A DNA stretch of 64,000 nucleotides from Oceanicella sp. SM1341 (GCF_003448965.1 NZ_QRGC01000005.1:124001-188000), one strand, 5' to 3'; numbered from the stretch's first letter, positions 24,218 through 35,644 are shown. Numbers and translations: made by a program. The notes: generated by a model from the sequence alone, not told the origin.

Positions 24218-24955
24218 ATGAACACCACTGGCGGGCGCCAGGCGATCTGGGAGCAGATCCGCGACGCGCTGCACGAGGACATCGGCGCCGGCCGCTACGC
24301 GCCGGGCACGAAGCTGCCCACCGAGGCGGCGCTGTCGGAGCGTTTCGGGGTGAACCGGCACACGGCGCGGCGGGCGCTGGCGGCCCTGCAGGAGGCGGGG
24401 CTGATCCACGTGCGCCGCGGCGCCGGCGCCTTCGTGGCCACCACGCCCTTCGACTACCGGCTGGGTGCGCGCACCCGCTTCACCCGCAACATCACCGACG
24501 CGGGCCAGAGCCCGGCGCGCGAGATCACCCGGCTGGAGACCCTGCCGGTCACGGCGCGGGAGGCGTCGGAGCTGGGCCTCGCCCCCGGCGCGCCGGCGCA
24601 TGTCTACGAGGGCATCGGCCTCGCCGACGGCCAGCCCTTCACCTGCGTGCATTCGCTCTTCCCCGCCGCGCGCCTGCCCGACCTGCCGGCCCACCTGCGC
24701 GAGAGCCGCTCTGTCACCGAAGCGCTGCGGCGCTGCGGCGTGGCCGATTACACCCGCAAGTGGACCCGGCTCACGGCCGAGCGCGCCACCGGCAGCGTGG
24801 CGCGCGCCCTGCGCCTCGCCGAGGGCGCGCCGGTGCTGCGTACGGTGGCGCTCAACGTAGATGCCGCGGGCGTGGCGGTGGAACTGGGCCGCACATGGTT
24901 CAACGCCGATCTTGTGCAGCTGGTGATCGACGAGAAGAGTTTCCCCAACGCCTGA
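24218..24955 (+). CDS. phnF: Phosphonate metabolism transcriptional regulator, GntR family (HutC/PhnF type)
   Basis: A 245-residue repressor. The N-terminal winged helix (about 10-75) reads AIWEQIRDALHEDIGAGRYAPGTKLPTE with RFGVNRHTARRALAALQEAGL as the recognition helix region, and the C-terminal part is a UTRA ligand-binding domain (about 90-240) ending RTWFNADLVQLVID. It diverges from phnG and precedes phnC, the usual place for PhnF. It should repress the phn genes by binding the CTAGACA cluster and release them on binding a phosphonate-related ligand. Confidence 0.92.
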   Translation: MNTTGGRQAIWEQIRDALHEDIGAGRYAPGTKLPTEAALSERFGVNRHTARRALAALQEAGLIHVRRGAGAFVATTPFDYRLGARTRFTRNITDAGQSPAREITRLETLPVTAREASELGLAPGAPAHVYEGIGLADGQPFTCVHSLFPAARLPDLPAHLRESRSVTEALRRCGVADYTRKWTRLTAERATGSVARALRLAEGAPVLRTVALNVDAAGVAVELGRTWFNADLVQLVIDEKSFPNA

Positions 24956-25048
24956 CCCGGGCGCCTGAGGCTCCTCCCTGCCTGCGGCTTCGGCAGGCCC
25001 GGCGGGCGCACACGCGGATGTGAGTGGAAAATCCCTCCCCCGGCGCCC

Positions 25049-25066
25049 CCGTCACAAAACCTCCAC
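25049..25066 (+). promoter_or_regulatory. Weak Pho-box-like sequence upstream of phnC
   Basis: CCGTCAC-AAAA-CCTCCAC has the 7-4-7 layout of a PhoB box; the first half differs from CTGTCAC at one position, the second at three. It sits 71 bp before phnC, where PhoB control of phosphonate uptake would be expected. The match is weak and could be chance. Confidence 0.3.
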
Positions 25067-25137
25067 CGAAGTGCAAACATTGCGACACCGCGGCCCCGTA
25101 TCCGGCCTCTCGGGAACACGAAGCCGCGGAGCACCTC

Positions 25138-25959
<822 letters not shown>

Positions 25960-25995
25960 GCCTTCCCGCCCCCGCCCCCGGGCGGAGGCACCGCG

Positions 25996-26015
25996 GGCCG
26001 GCCGGGGGGCCGGCC
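25996..26015 (+). terminator. Terminator-like hairpin between phnC and phnD
   Basis: GGCCGGCC repeats in inverted order to give an 8-bp stem with a 4-nt G loop, followed by GGTTCTT. This could attenuate transcription from phnC into phnD or mark a separate phnD transcript. Confidence 0.45.
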
Positions 26016-26069
26016 GGTTCTTCCACGGCCCCGCGCCATGCGGGCGCGACCATCACACCGGAGACACAC

Positions 26070-26984
26070 ATGTTGCTCAAATCCATCCTCGCCGCCGGCA
26101 CCGCCGCGCTCGCGCTCAACGCCGTGGCGGCCTCCGCCGAGGGCATGGCCGGGCTCACCGAGTTCCGCATCGGCATCCTGGGCGGCGAGAACGAGGCCGA
26201 CCGCCTGCGCTCCAACGAGTGCATCAAGACCCGCTTCGAGGAGCTGCTCGGCGTGCCGGTGTCGCTCTACCCGGCGGCGGACTATGCCGGCGTGATGGAA
26301 GGCCTGCTCGGCGGCAACCTCGACTACGCCCAGCTCGGCGCGTCCGGCTATGCCGGCGTCTACCTCGAGAACCCCGACGCGGTGACCCCGATCCTCACCG
26401 TGCAGCAGCTCGACGGCTCCACCGGCTACTACTCGGTGATGGTGGCGCGCGCCGACAGCGGCATCACCTCGCTGGAGGACATGAAGGGCAAGCACCTCGG
26501 CTTCGCCGACCCCAACTCCACCTCCGGCTACCTGATCCCCTCCGTGGTGCTGAGCCAGGAAGGCTACACCGCCGGCAATTTCTTCGGCTCCACCAGCTTC
26601 TCCGGCGGCCATGAGCAGAACGTGATCGCGGTGCTCAACGGCGACGTGGATGCCGGCGTGACCTGGGCCTCCGGCGTGGGCGAGTGGGAAGAGGGCTACT
26701 CGAACGGCAACCTGCGCAAGATGGTCGACAAGGGCCTGCTCGACATGAACGACCTGGTGCAGATCTGGCAGTCGCCGCTGATCCCGAACGGCCCGAACGT
26801 GGTGCGCAACGCGCTGCCGCAGGAGGTGAAGGACGCGGTGAAACAGTCGCTTCTCGCGCTGCCGACCGATGATCCGGAGTGCTTCTACTCCTCCGAGGCC
26901 GGCGAGGCGAAAGGCTACGTGGAGGTCGATCCCTCCTTCTACAAGCCGATCATCGACGCCCGCCGCGCGAAGCTGACCAACTGA
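26070..26984 (+). CDS. phnD: Phosphonate ABC transporter substrate-binding protein
   Basis: A 304-residue periplasmic phosphonate-binding protein. A Sec signal peptide covers the first 22 or so residues (cleavage near ASA-EG). The family pattern FRIGILGGENEADRLR, VSLYPAADYAGVMEGLLGG and the phosphonate-site segment GFADPNSTSGYLIPS (Ser/Thr/Ser hydroxyls) are clear. The start is the ATG at 26070, where the signal peptide begins. It should be needed in excess over the permeases, and a hairpin follows its stop. Confidence 0.94.
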   Translation: MLLKSILAAGTAALALNAVAASAEGMAGLTEFRIGILGGENEADRLRSNECIKTRFEELLGVPVSLYPAADYAGVMEGLLGGNLDYAQLGASGYAGVYLENPDAVTPILTVQQLDGSTGYYSVMVARADSGITSLEDMKGKHLGFADPNSTSGYLIPSVVLSQEGYTAGNFFGSTSFSGGHEQNVIAVLNGDVDAGVTWASGVGEWEEGYSNGNLRKMVDKGLLDMNDLVQIWQSPLIPNGPNVVRNALPQEVKDAVKQSLLALPTDDPECFYSSEAGEAKGYVEVDPSFYKPIIDARRAKLTN

Positions 26985-27001
26985 TCGGCCAAGGCCGGAG
27001 C

Positions 27002-27027
27002 GGGGCGCGCCCGAAAGGGGGCGCCCC
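27002..27027 (+). terminator. Hairpin after phnD
   Basis: GGGGCGC / GCGCCCC form 7 bp, extended inward by CCC/GGG across one G-G mismatch, with a GAAA loop. It starts 18 nt after the phnD stop and probably limits read-through into the permease genes. Confidence 0.55.
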
Positions 27028-27063
27028 TCTGCATTTCCACCAGACCAGAACAGAGGGCATCGC

Positions 27064-27977
27064 ATGACGCTCGAGGCAGACGCAGGGGCGGCGGGCCCCC
27101 GACACACGGGGAGCGGCGGGCTGTCCGCGCTTGCCGAGGCCTATGACCGCGCCGAGATCCGCCGCCGCAGCTACACGGGCCTGCTGATCCTGCTGGTGCT
27201 GGCCATCCTCGTGGGCGGCTTCCGCATGGCGGAGGACGCGAATTCCGGCAGCTTCCTCGGCGGCCTCGCGCACCTGGCCGACTACCCGGCCGAGATCCTC
27301 GCCGATGCCTGGGAGAAGGGCTGGTCGTTCTGGCTGGTGCCCTTCACCGTGCAGCACGCGGAAAACGGCATCACCCACACCTACGTCCACTACCTGGTCG
27401 AGACGATCAACATGGCGGTGGTGGCCACGCTCACCGGCTTCACCATCGGCGCCGCGCTGAGCATCCTCGCCTCGCGCAACCTGGTGCGCAACCGCGCCAT
27501 CGTCTGGGTGACGCGGCGCTTTCTCGACGTGGCGCGCGCCTTCCCCGAGATCGTGATCGCGCTGTTCCTGATCTTCATCATCGGCAAGAACCCGATCGCC
27601 GCCGTGGCGGCCATCGCCTTCCACACCGTGGGGGCGCTCGGCAAGCTCTACTCCGAGGTGAACGAGAACGCCGACATGAAGGCCTGGGAGGGGCTCGATG
27701 CCGCCGGGGCCTCGTGGCTGCAGAAGGTCTGGTTCGGCATCCTGCCGCAGGTGATGCCGAACTGGGTGAGCTACGCGCTGCTGCGCTTCGAGATCAACGT
27801 GCGCGCCTCGGCCATCATGGGCTTCGTGGGCGCGGCCAGCAGTTCAAGACCTTCGTGGACTGGCGCTTCGGCGCCGACATCGTCGCCATCATGGCGCTGC
27901 TCATCGTCACCATCATCGCCATCGACAGCTTCTCGGCCCGGCTGCGCCGCCGGCTGATCGGCCCCGGCGCGCACTGA
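27064..27977 (+). pseudogene. phnE: Phosphonate ABC transporter permease phnE1, frameshifted
   Basis: The frame from 27064 encodes a normal PhnE-type permease up to about residue 257 (ASAIMGFVGA). There the expected GAGGIGQ motif is missing. The next recognisable permease sequence (QQFKTFVDWRFGADIVAIMALLIV...RRLIGPGAH) continues in another frame and ends at 27977. Compared with the intact motif in phnE2, about 10 bp (most likely GGCGGCATCG) have been lost near 27835. The original frame instead runs into about 40 Ser/Pro/Ala-rich residues to 27957. The last membrane segment and cytoplasmic end are therefore lost unless this is a sequencing error. Membrane segments before the break, and the coupling loop KAWEGLDAAGASWLQKVWFGILPQ, are intact. 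Confidence 0.82.
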
Positions 27978-27990
27978 GGGAGGGGGAAAC

Positions 27991-29322
27991 ATGGCTCTCG
28001 CCGATTACGACACGCTGGCCGCCCGCCACGCCGACGTCCTCGCCCCGAACCGCCGCCGGCAGGCGCTGTGGGTGGGGGGCGCGCTGCTGCTCGCGCTCTA
28101 CTCGGTCTATGTCTGGTTCGCCTTCGATGTCTCCACCGCGCTGGGGCGGGCGAACATGGAGCGGGCCGAGCTGCTCGCCCTGGACAGCTACGCCCACAAG
28201 GTGCACGTGGAGATGAGCCTGCGCGACCCCTCCGAGCTCGAGGTCGAGCTCGAGGGCAACCGCCTCAACCGCTACGAGACCCTGCCCGACTGGATCACCC
28301 CCGCCGCCGCCGGCTGGCAGGTGGAGATGAACGCGGGCTACGAGATCGACCTGCGCCCCGACGGCCTGCGCATGCTGGACGAGGACGGCACCCTGCTCGC
28401 CGACATCGCCTTCGCCGAGGAAGGGCCGGTGCTGCTCTCCGCCCCGCAGCCCTGGATGAAGGTGGCGCCCAACAAGATCGAGGGCCGGCCCGACAGCTAC
28501 GCCCGCTTCATCGTCACCGCCTCGAAGGTGACGTTGATGAACTACTTCACCGGCTGGGAGAACTTCTGGTTCGACTGGAGCTCGCCCCTGCACGGGATGG
28601 GCCCGCTGCAGGCCGCGGCCCTCGTCTTCTCCGCCGAGCGGGTGGACCCCGCGCAGTCCAACCTCTCGCTGGTGGTCTCCGAGTTCCTCGGCAACCAGGA
28701 CTGGCAGCACGGCGAGGTGCTGGGCGCCCTCGGCATCACGGTGCTGATGGCGGTGGTGGGCACGCTGATGGCCGCGCTCTGCGCCCTGCCGCTGGCCTTC
28801 CTCGCGGCCAACAACATCACCCCCTCGGCCTGGATCCGCGGTCCGTTCAAGCGGCTGTTCGACTTCCTGCGCGGGGTGGATGCGCTGATCTGGTCGCTGA
28901 TCTTCATCCGTGCCTTCGGGCTGGGGCCGCTCTCGGGCATCCTCGCCATCTGGTTCACCGACACGGGCACCTTCGGCAAGCTGTTCTCCGAGGCGATCGA
29001 GAACGCCGACCGCCGGCAGGTGGAGGGCATGCAGGCCACGGGCGCGAGCCCGGTCCAGCGCACCTGGTTCGGCATCATGCCGCAGATCATGCCGGTGTTC
29101 ATCTCCCAGTCGCTTTACTTCCTCGAGTCCAACACCCGCTCGGCCACGGTCATCGGCATGCTGGGCGCGGGCGGCATCGGCCTGAAGCTTGCCGACACGA
29201 TGCGCACCGGGCAGGACTGGGAGAACACGATGTACATCATCGTGCTGATCATCGGCATCGTGATCCTGATGGACAACCTTTCCGCCCGGCTGCGCCGGCG
29301 GCTCATCGAAGGCTCGAAATGA
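27991..29322 (+). CDS. phnE: Phosphonate ABC transporter permease, long form (PhnE2)
   Basis: A 443-residue inner-membrane permease. After a first membrane segment (about 27-46) comes a periplasmic domain of about 180 residues, then the PhnE permease core from about 245 with coupling loop [24 protein letters not shown] and an intact [12 protein letters not shown] motif, ending in [11 protein letters not shown]. The N-terminal domain is typical of the long PhnE partner in alphaproteobacterial phn operons. GGAGGGGGAAAC precedes the start. With phnE1 broken, this would be the only intact permease and would have to work alone or with a truncated partner. Confidence 0.9.
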   Translation: MALADYDTLAARHADVLAPNRRRQALWVGGALLLALYSVYVWFAFDVSTALGRANMERAELLALDSYAHKVHVEMSLRDPSELEVELEGNRLNRYETLPDWITPAAAGWQVEMNAGYEIDLRPDGLRMLDEDGTLLADIAFAEEGPVLLSAPQPWMKVAPNKIEGRPDSYARFIVTASKVTLMNYFTGWENFWFDWSSPLHGMGPLQAAALVFSAERVDPAQSNLSLVVSEFLGNQDWQHGEVLGALGITVLMAVVGTLMAALCALPLAFLAANNITPSAWIRGPFKRLFDFLRGVDALIWSLIFIRAFGLGPLSGILAIWFTDTGTFGKLFSEAIENADRRQVEGMQATGASPVQRTWFGIMPQIMPVFISQSLYFLESNTRSATVIGMLGAGGIGLKLADTMRTGQDWENTMYIIVLIIGIVILMDNLSARLRRRLIEGSK

Positions 29323-29933
29323 AGAAACTCTCCGAGGCCCCGACCATCCACCCCGGGGCGAAGGTGTCCGGCGGCCATCTCGGCCGCTGGACGGAGGTGG
29401 GCGAAGGCGCGCGCCTGCTCGACACCACGCTGGGCGATTACTCCTACTGCGAGCGCTTCTCCGACCTCGCCTATGCCGAGGTGGGGCGCTTCGCCAACAT
29501 CGCGGCCTTCGTGCGCATCGGGCCCACCAACCACCCGATGCACCGCGCCAGCCTGCACCATTTCATGTACCGCGCCGCCGCCTACTGGGACGATGCCGAG
29601 GACGAGGCGGAGTTCTTCGAATGGCGCCGCGCGCAGGGGCCGAAGGTGGGGCACGACACCTGGTTCGGCCACCAGTCGGTCGTGCTGCCGGGGGTCACGG
29701 TGGGCACCGGGGCGGTGGTGGGCGCGGGCGCCGTGGTCTCGAAGGATGTGGGGCCTTACGAGATCGTGGCCGGCGTGCCGGCGAAGCCGATCCGCCGCCG
29801 CTTCGCCCCCGAGATCGCCGAGCGCCTGCTCGCCCTCGCCTGGTGGGAATGGGACCACGCCGCCCTGCGCACCGCCCTCACCGATTTCCGCGAGCTCTCC
29901 GTGGAAGCCTTCCTGGAGAAGCACGGCGGCTGA
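29319..29933 (+). CDS. Phosphonate-locus acetyltransferase, left-handed beta-helix (hexapeptide) type
   Basis: A 204-residue hexapeptide-repeat acyltransferase of the chloramphenicol/xenobiotic acetyltransferase-like group that is regularly found in phn clusters. Features are the early [45 protein letters not shown] with the catalytic-type His, and the hexapeptide turns [41 protein letters not shown] split over several coils. It overlaps the phnE2 stop as ATGA. It may acetylate aminoalkylphosphonates before or after uptake, by analogy with PhnO, which belongs to another fold; this role is inferred. Confidence 0.85.
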   Translation: MKKLSEAPTIHPGAKVSGGHLGRWTEVGEGARLLDTTLGDYSYCERFSDLAYAEVGRFANIAAFVRIGPTNHPMHRASLHHFMYRAAAYWDDAEDEAEFFEWRRAQGPKVGHDTWFGHQSVVLPGVTVGTGAVVGAGAVVSKDVGPYEIVAGVPAKPIRRRFAPEIAERLLALAWWEWDHAALRTALTDFRELSVEAFLEKHGG

Positions 29934-29972
29934 AGCAGGGGGCTCAGGGGCGCGCGGGCGCGCCCCCTGCCC

Positions 29973-30704
29973 TCAGGCGGCGCAGCCGAAGCGGTGGGAG
30001 AGCTCGGCCGCGGCGCCGGTTACCAGCTCCTGCATGCGGGTGAGGCCGTCTTCCGAGTAGCGGTCGATGGGGCCGGTGACGCCGATCGCGGCCATCACCC
30101 CGCCGCGGATGTCGCGCACCGGGGCGGCGACGCCGTACTGGCCGGCGTTCCAGTCTCCGCGGTCCACCGCGCAGCCGCGCGCGGCACTTTCGGCCATGTC
30201 GGCGCGCAGCCAGGCCAGCCCGCCGGGCGGCAGGGCGGCATCGGTGAGCGCGCGCTCGGCATGGGGAATGTCGGCATGGGCGAGCAGGATGCGCCCGATG
30301 GCGCCCTCGTGCAGCGGCAGCCGCTCGCCGGCAGGCACCGGGCAGCGGGGCGAATGCGCGCAGGCCGAGGCCATCACCCGGGCCGAGAGCCCGTCGCGCA
30401 CCGCGACGATGGCGGTCTCGCCGGTGCCGCCGGCGATCTCGCCCAGCAGGTCGCGCGCCTCGCGCTCCAGGTCGACCGAATCATAGACGCGCAGGCCCAG
30501 GTCCCACAGCCGCAGCGTGGGCAGGTAGCCGCGCGTCGCGGGGTCCGCGCGCACCAGGCCCGCGGCCTCCAGCGTCTTGAGAACCCGGTGGATGTTGCTC
30601 TTCGGCAGGCCCAGCTCGCGCGAGAGCGCCGTCACGCCGCATGGGCCGCCCCGGTCGACCATATGCGTCAGAACCCGCAGACCCTTGAGAAACGTGCTGT
30701 CCAA
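29973..30704 (-). CDS. IclR family transcriptional regulator
   Basis: A 243-residue regulator. The N-terminal winged helix (about 1-65) reads LKGLRVLTHMV, GVTALSRELGLPKSNIHRVLKTLEAAGLV; the C-terminal IclR ligand-binding domain (about 80-240) contains AAPVRDIRGGVMAAIGVTGP. Effector unknown. It is convergent with the phn acetyltransferase gene and diverges from a DUF1330 gene. The AT-richer 160-bp region between them (GTTATTCAGAAC, CCCATATTGCAACAGG) is the likely site of self-regulation. Whether it has anything to do with phosphonates is not evident. Confidence 0.87.
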   Translation of the reverse strand: MDSTFLKGLRVLTHMVDRGGPCGVTALSRELGLPKSNIHRVLKTLEAAGLVRADPATRGYLPTLRLWDLGLRVYDSVDLEREARDLLGEIAGGTGETAIVAVRDGLSARVMASACAHSPRCPVPAGERLPLHEGAIGRILLAHADIPHAERALTDAALPPGGLAWLRADMAESAARGCAVDRGDWNAGQYGVAAPVRDIRGGVMAAIGVTGPIDRYSEDGLTRMQELVTGAAAELSHRFGCAA

Positions 30705-30864
30705 TTCCCCTCCCGACCCCCTTCTGAGATGGTCTTCCCCGTGCCGTTATTCAGAACACTGTCCCATATTGCAACAGGTACATATGTCGCGTGACCGCCC
30801 TGCGACACCGGGCCTCGACAGGCGCGGCCCCGCCCCCCAGACTGCCGCAAAACCGGAGGATCCC

Positions 30865-31155
30865 ATGCCCGCCTATCTCATCGTCGACACCCGCCTGACC
30901 GACCCCGAGGCCTACGAGGAGTACAAGGCCCTCGCCCGGCCCGTCGCCGAGCAGTACGGCGGCACCTACCGGGTGCGCGGCGGGGCGATGGAGGTGATCG
31001 AGGCCGGGCTCTGGACCCCCTCGCGCCTCGTGGTGGTCGAGTTCCCCGACATGGCCTCCGCCCGGGCCTTTCTCGACTCGCCCGAATACGCCCCGGTGAA
31101 GCAGATCCGCCACGCCAATGCCGAGTGCACGGTGGTGCTGGTCGAGGGGTTCTGA
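30865..31155 (+). CDS. DUF1330 family protein
   Basis: A 96-residue single-domain protein of the DUF1330 family, a ferredoxin-like alpha/beta fold in the dimeric alpha-beta barrel superfamily. It begins MPAYLIVDTRLTDPEAYEEYK and carries the conserved YRVRGG and RLVVVEFPDMASARAFLDSPEY. GGAGGA lies 5 bp before the start. The function is not established; homologues are often found beside catabolic genes. It probably answers to the divergent IclR regulator. Confidence 0.88.
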   Translation: MPAYLIVDTRLTDPEAYEEYKALARPVAEQYGGTYRVRGGAMEVIEAGLWTPSRLVVVEFPDMASARAFLDSPEYAPVKQIRHANAECTVVLVEGF

Positions 31156-31162
31156 GCCGGCC

Positions 31163-31765
31163 TCACCGCACCCATTCGCCGCGCCGGCGGATCTCGGAGG
31201 AGGAGATGCCCAGCATCGGCCCGGTGAGCAGCGTCCAGCAGGGCGGGCGGGCATCGGCCAGCCGGCCGGCCTGGAAGCGCGGCAGCCGGCTGCGCGCATA
31301 GCGCTGTGCGGCGGGCGAGAGGCCGGCGGCCAGCTGCTCGCCCGGCCGGGCCAGCACGCCGATGGGCACCATCTCCATGATGCGCTGCCAGTCCTCCCAG
31401 CGGTGGAAGGAGGCGAGGTTGTCCGCCCCCATCAGCCACACGAAGCGCACGCCGGGGTAGATCTTCAGCATGCCGGTGAGGGTGGCGGCGGTGTAGCGGG
31501 TGCCGAGGCGGCTCTCGATGTCGGTCACCCGCACGCGGGGGTGGTCCATCACGGCGCGGGCGGCCTGCATGCGGCGCTCGAGCGGCGCCGGGCCCTCGGC
31601 CTTCAGCGGGTTGCCCGGGCTCACCAGCCACCAGACGGCGTCGAGGTTGAGCCGGCGCAGCGCCCAGCGGGTGATGTGCACGTGCCCCGCATGCGGCGGA
31701 TCGAACGACCCGCCGAGCAAACCGACCCGCATGCCGGGCATGGCCGTGGGAAACCCGTGGCGCAC
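31163..31765 (-). CDS. nadD: Nicotinate-nucleotide adenylyltransferase
   Basis: A 200-residue cytoplasmic enzyme joining nicotinate mononucleotide and ATP to make NaAD in NAD synthesis. The nucleotidyltransferase motif [11 protein letters not shown] follows the start, with [28 protein letters not shown] and the C-terminal [10 protein letters not shown]. The start at 31765 gives [19 protein letters not shown], an N-terminal extension that I recall from Rhodobacterales NadD; shorter starts at 31741 or 31732 are possible. The stop is 8 bp from that of the convergent DUF1330 gene. Confidence 0.92.
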   Translation of the reverse strand: MRHGFPTAMPGMRVGLLGGSFDPPHAGHVHITRWALRRLNLDAVWWLVSPGNPLKAEGPAPLERRMQAARAVMDHPRVRVTDIESRLGTRYTAATLTGMLKIYPGVRFVWLMGADNLASFHRWEDWQRIMEMVPIGVLARPGEQLAAGLSPAAQRYARSRLPRFQAGRLADARPPCWTLLTGPMLGISSSEIRRRGEWVR

Positions 31766-31914
31766 CTCGCCTCCTCCCCCCGCAAGAGCCGCCTTTCATG
31801 GCCAGCGGCGCGGGGGATGTCAACGCCGCACGCGCAGCCCCCGGGCCGGCGCCGTTGCGCTCATCCCCCGGTATCGTTACAACGCGCGAAACCCGAACGC
31901 GAAAGAGGCATCAC

Positions 31915-33570
<1,656 letters not shown>

Positions 33571-33590
33571 CATCCCCGCCCATGCATCGG

Positions 33591-33618
33591 ACGGCCCCTC
33601 CCCCGGGAGGGGCCGTTT
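33591..33618 (+). terminator. Terminator after ettA
   Basis: ACGGCCCCTC / GAGGGGCCGT, perfect 10-bp arms with a 6-nt loop that can pair further, followed by TTGCGTTT. It starts 21 nt after the ettA stop and lies between convergent genes. Confidence 0.7.
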
Positions 33619-33661
33619 GCGTTTCGGGGGAGCTGACCGGGCCGTGCCGCAGGCCCCGGCC

Positions 33662-34519
33662 CTATTCGGCCGCCATGGCTCCGGCGCGGGGCGCGGGGGC
33701 GGCGGCGCGGAAGCGTTCGGCTTCCTGTGGGTAGCGGGCCTCGGCGAAGCGGATCAGGTTTGCCACCCGGGTGGTGTGATGCGGGAAATCCGACATCGCG
33801 CGCACCAGCCAGCCGAAGAAGCCGCCGCCCTTCGCCTCCTGGGCGAGGAAGGAGCCGACGTCGGCGCGGTCCACCACGTCGGAGCCGAGGATCATCTTCA
33901 TCATCGCCGTGACACCGCTGCGCAGGTCGCCGTCGATCATGTAGAGGCCCATCTGGTCGCCCGAGAGCTTCACCGCCCGCTCGTAGGGGGTGAGCAGCAG
34001 GTTGAGCACCACGAGCTTCTCCACTCCGTTGAGAAACGCCTCGAACCAGGCAAAGCGGTAATGCCGCGAAGCGAGCGAGCCCACGAAGCGGCCGACGATG
34101 AAGCGCAGCTCGCGGTCGGAATTGCCCGGCTTCATCAGCTCGGCGTTGAGGATGAGGACCTTGTGCGAGAGCAGCGGCAGCAGCGAGGCGTTGTAGCTGC
34201 CCTCCTGGATCACGAAGGCCTCCACCCGGCCGTGATAGCCGAAGAGCTCCTGCGCCTCGCGGATGGCGGCATGCGCCTCGGGGAAGGCGCGCTCGGTCAC
34301 CTGCACGGAATTGTTGATGTGCCAGGCGGTGTAGAGGCGCAGGCTGAACCACAGGAAGAACAGCGTGACGGGCACGATCAGCAGCACCACCCCCATGGTG
34401 CCGATGACCAGCGCCGCGGTGAGCACCGCGACGGGGATCAGCACGAAGAGCGTGAGCAGGAACCGCCCGTTCTCGGACGGATGACGCAGGGCCTTCAGGT
34501 CGGCTTTGCTTATGGGCAT
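33662..34519 (-). CDS. M48-peptidase-like membrane protein without the HExxH motif
   Basis: A 285-residue protein with two membrane segments (about 22-62) and a soluble C-terminal part. The pattern after the membrane region resembles M48 (HtpX/Ste24-type) peptidases: a strand EAFVIQEGSYNASLLPLL, a helix where HExxH would be expected (LRFIVGRFVGSLAS) and later LLTPYERAVKLSGDQMGLYMI, which mirrors the M48 'YERxxExSADRxGL' segment. The zinc ligands are absent: no His in the helix, and the usual Glu is replaced. It ends near SDFPHHTTRVANLIRFAE, as in M48 proteins. A non-catalytic M48 relative is my reading; otherwise a conserved membrane protein of unknown function. Confidence 0.6.
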   Translation of the reverse strand: MPISKADLKALRHPSENGRFLLTLFVLIPVAVLTAALVIGTMGVVLLIVPVTLFFLWFSLRLYTAWHINNSVQVTERAFPEAHAAIREAQELFGYHGRVEAFVIQEGSYNASLLPLLSHKVLILNAELMKPGNSDRELRFIVGRFVGSLASRHYRFAWFEAFLNGVEKLVVLNLLLTPYERAVKLSGDQMGLYMIDGDLRSGVTAMMKMILGSDVVDRADVGSFLAQEAKGGGFFGWLVRAMSDFPHHTTRVANLIRFAEARYPQEAERFRAAAPAPRAGAMAAE

Positions 34520-34661
34520 GGCGTTTCTCCTGAAATGGTCGACGCGGGCCCCTCGCTCCCGTGGCTTTGCATGCATGATCACACGCCCGCGGCCGCGGCG
34601 CGCGGAATTTCTCGCCTGATGTGAGGATATGCACGCACCGGAGGCGGCGGTGCGGGGAGTG

Positions 34662-35042
34662 TCAGCCTCGCGACGGCCCGTTCGCCACGCTGGTGACAGC
34701 GGCATAGGCCGCGCCGAGCGGGAGGGTGAAGACCCCGGCCTCGCCGGCGAGGTGCTTCTCGCGCCAGGAGGCGTAACCCGCCTCGAAGCCGCTCACCGGG
34801 CTGCCGGCCGCATCGTCGAACAGGCGCATGCCGCTGTCGGCAAGCGCCGTGGCGCAGAAGGCCATGTGCATCACGTTCGGCCAGCCGGCCTCGCGCGCCT
34901 GCGGATGCGCCAGCACGCTGACGGAGACGATGGTCTACCGCGCCCCGGGCTCGACACGGCCAATGATGCACATGAGCGGGGGCAGACCGTCAGCGGCGGA
35001 GGTGAGCCAGATCTGGCCGGGCTCGAAAGCGCTCTGGTCCAT
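34662..35042 (-). pseudogene. Conserved hypothetical gene interrupted by an in-frame amber codon
   Basis: One frame runs from the ATG at 35042 to 34662 but is cut by TAG at 34935-34937. The part before it starts MDQSAFEPGQIWLTSAADG and ends RVEPGAR; the part after continues TIVSVSVLAHPQAREAGWPNV and ends VANGPSRG. Composition and style are continuous across the stop, so one gene of 126 codons has probably lost a codon such as TGG or TAC to a single base change. I do not recognise the family; the protein would be soluble with a Gly/Ala-rich C-terminus. Alternatives are a sequencing error, or restart at the downstream in-frame ATG to give 84 residues. It lies 41 bp from tRNA-Leu. Confidence 0.6.
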
Positions 35043-35083
35043 GCGGCTTTCCCCTCTGCGCCCCGGCGCGCTGCCGCGCGCGC

Positions 35084-35169
35084 TGGTACGGGTGGTCGGA
35101 CTCGAACCGACACTCTGTCTCCAGAAACGGATTTTGAATCCGTCGCGTCTACCATTCCGCCACACCCGC
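35084..35169 (-). tRNA. tRNA-Leu(CAA)
   Basis: The minus strand folds as a class II tRNA of 86 nt with encoded CCA. Acceptor GCGGGTG pairs with CACCCGT (first pair G-U), D-arm contains GGTAGACGC, anticodon stem ACGGA/TCCGT carries the loop TTCAAAA with anticodon CAA, a long variable arm follows, and the T-arm is GTCGG-TTCGAGT-CCGAC. It reads UUG leucine codons, which are rare in so GC-rich a genome. Confidence 0.95.
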
Positions 35170-35248
35170 GCGGCGCGATGCCCGGGCAGGGAATCACCGC
35201 GCGCCGGCGGACATTACGTGAAAGCCCCCGGCGCGGAAAGCGCGTGCG

Positions 35249-35644
35249 TCAGAGATAGCGGCCGCCGCGCTGGAGCACCTCGATGAGGTAGCCGTCGGGG
35301 TCGGCCACGAAGAAGAACTTCGCCACCACCGCGCCCTCGTGGCTCATCTCCACCAGCTTGCGCGGGGCGAGGCCCTCGGCCTCGAAGCGCGCGTGCTCGG
35401 CGGCCACATCCTCCACGCTCACCGCGAGATGGCCGTAGCCGTCGCCGAGCGCGTAGGGCTCGGTGCGGCCCTTGTTCACGGTGAGCTCCAGCTCGAAGCC
35501 GGTCTCGGGGTTGGAGAGGTAGATCAGGGTGAAGCCGTCGAACTCCAGCCGGTCCGCCACCTCCAGCCCGAAGGCGGCGCGGTAGAAGGCGACCGAGCGC
35601 GCCTCGTCGAGCACGCGGATCATGCTGTGGATCATCCTGGCCAT
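35249..35644 (-). CDS. gloA: Lactoylglutathione lyase (glyoxalase I)
   Basis: A 131-residue enzyme that converts the hemithioacetal of methylglyoxal and glutathione to S-lactoylglutathione. Two beta-alpha-beta-beta-beta modules give the four metal ligands seen in the family: His6 (MIHSMIRV), Glu in FELELTVN, His in YGHLAVSV and Glu in YLIEVLQ near the end. The start at 35644 gives MARMIHSMIRV, the usual GloA beginning; an upstream in-frame ATG adds unrelated residues. Length matches bacterial nickel-type GloA. Confidence 0.93.
   Translation of the reverse strand: MARMIHSMIRVLDEARSVAFYRAAFGLEVADRLEFDGFTLIYLSNPETGFELELTVNKGRTEPYALGDGYGHLAVSVEDVAAEHARFEAEGLAPRKLVEMSHEGAVVAKFFFVADPDGYLIEVLQRGGRYL

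Noticed and set aside
35084-35169. Idea that the tRNA beside the amber-interrupted gene is a suppressor
   Set aside because: The anticodon is CAA for leucine, which does not read UAG.
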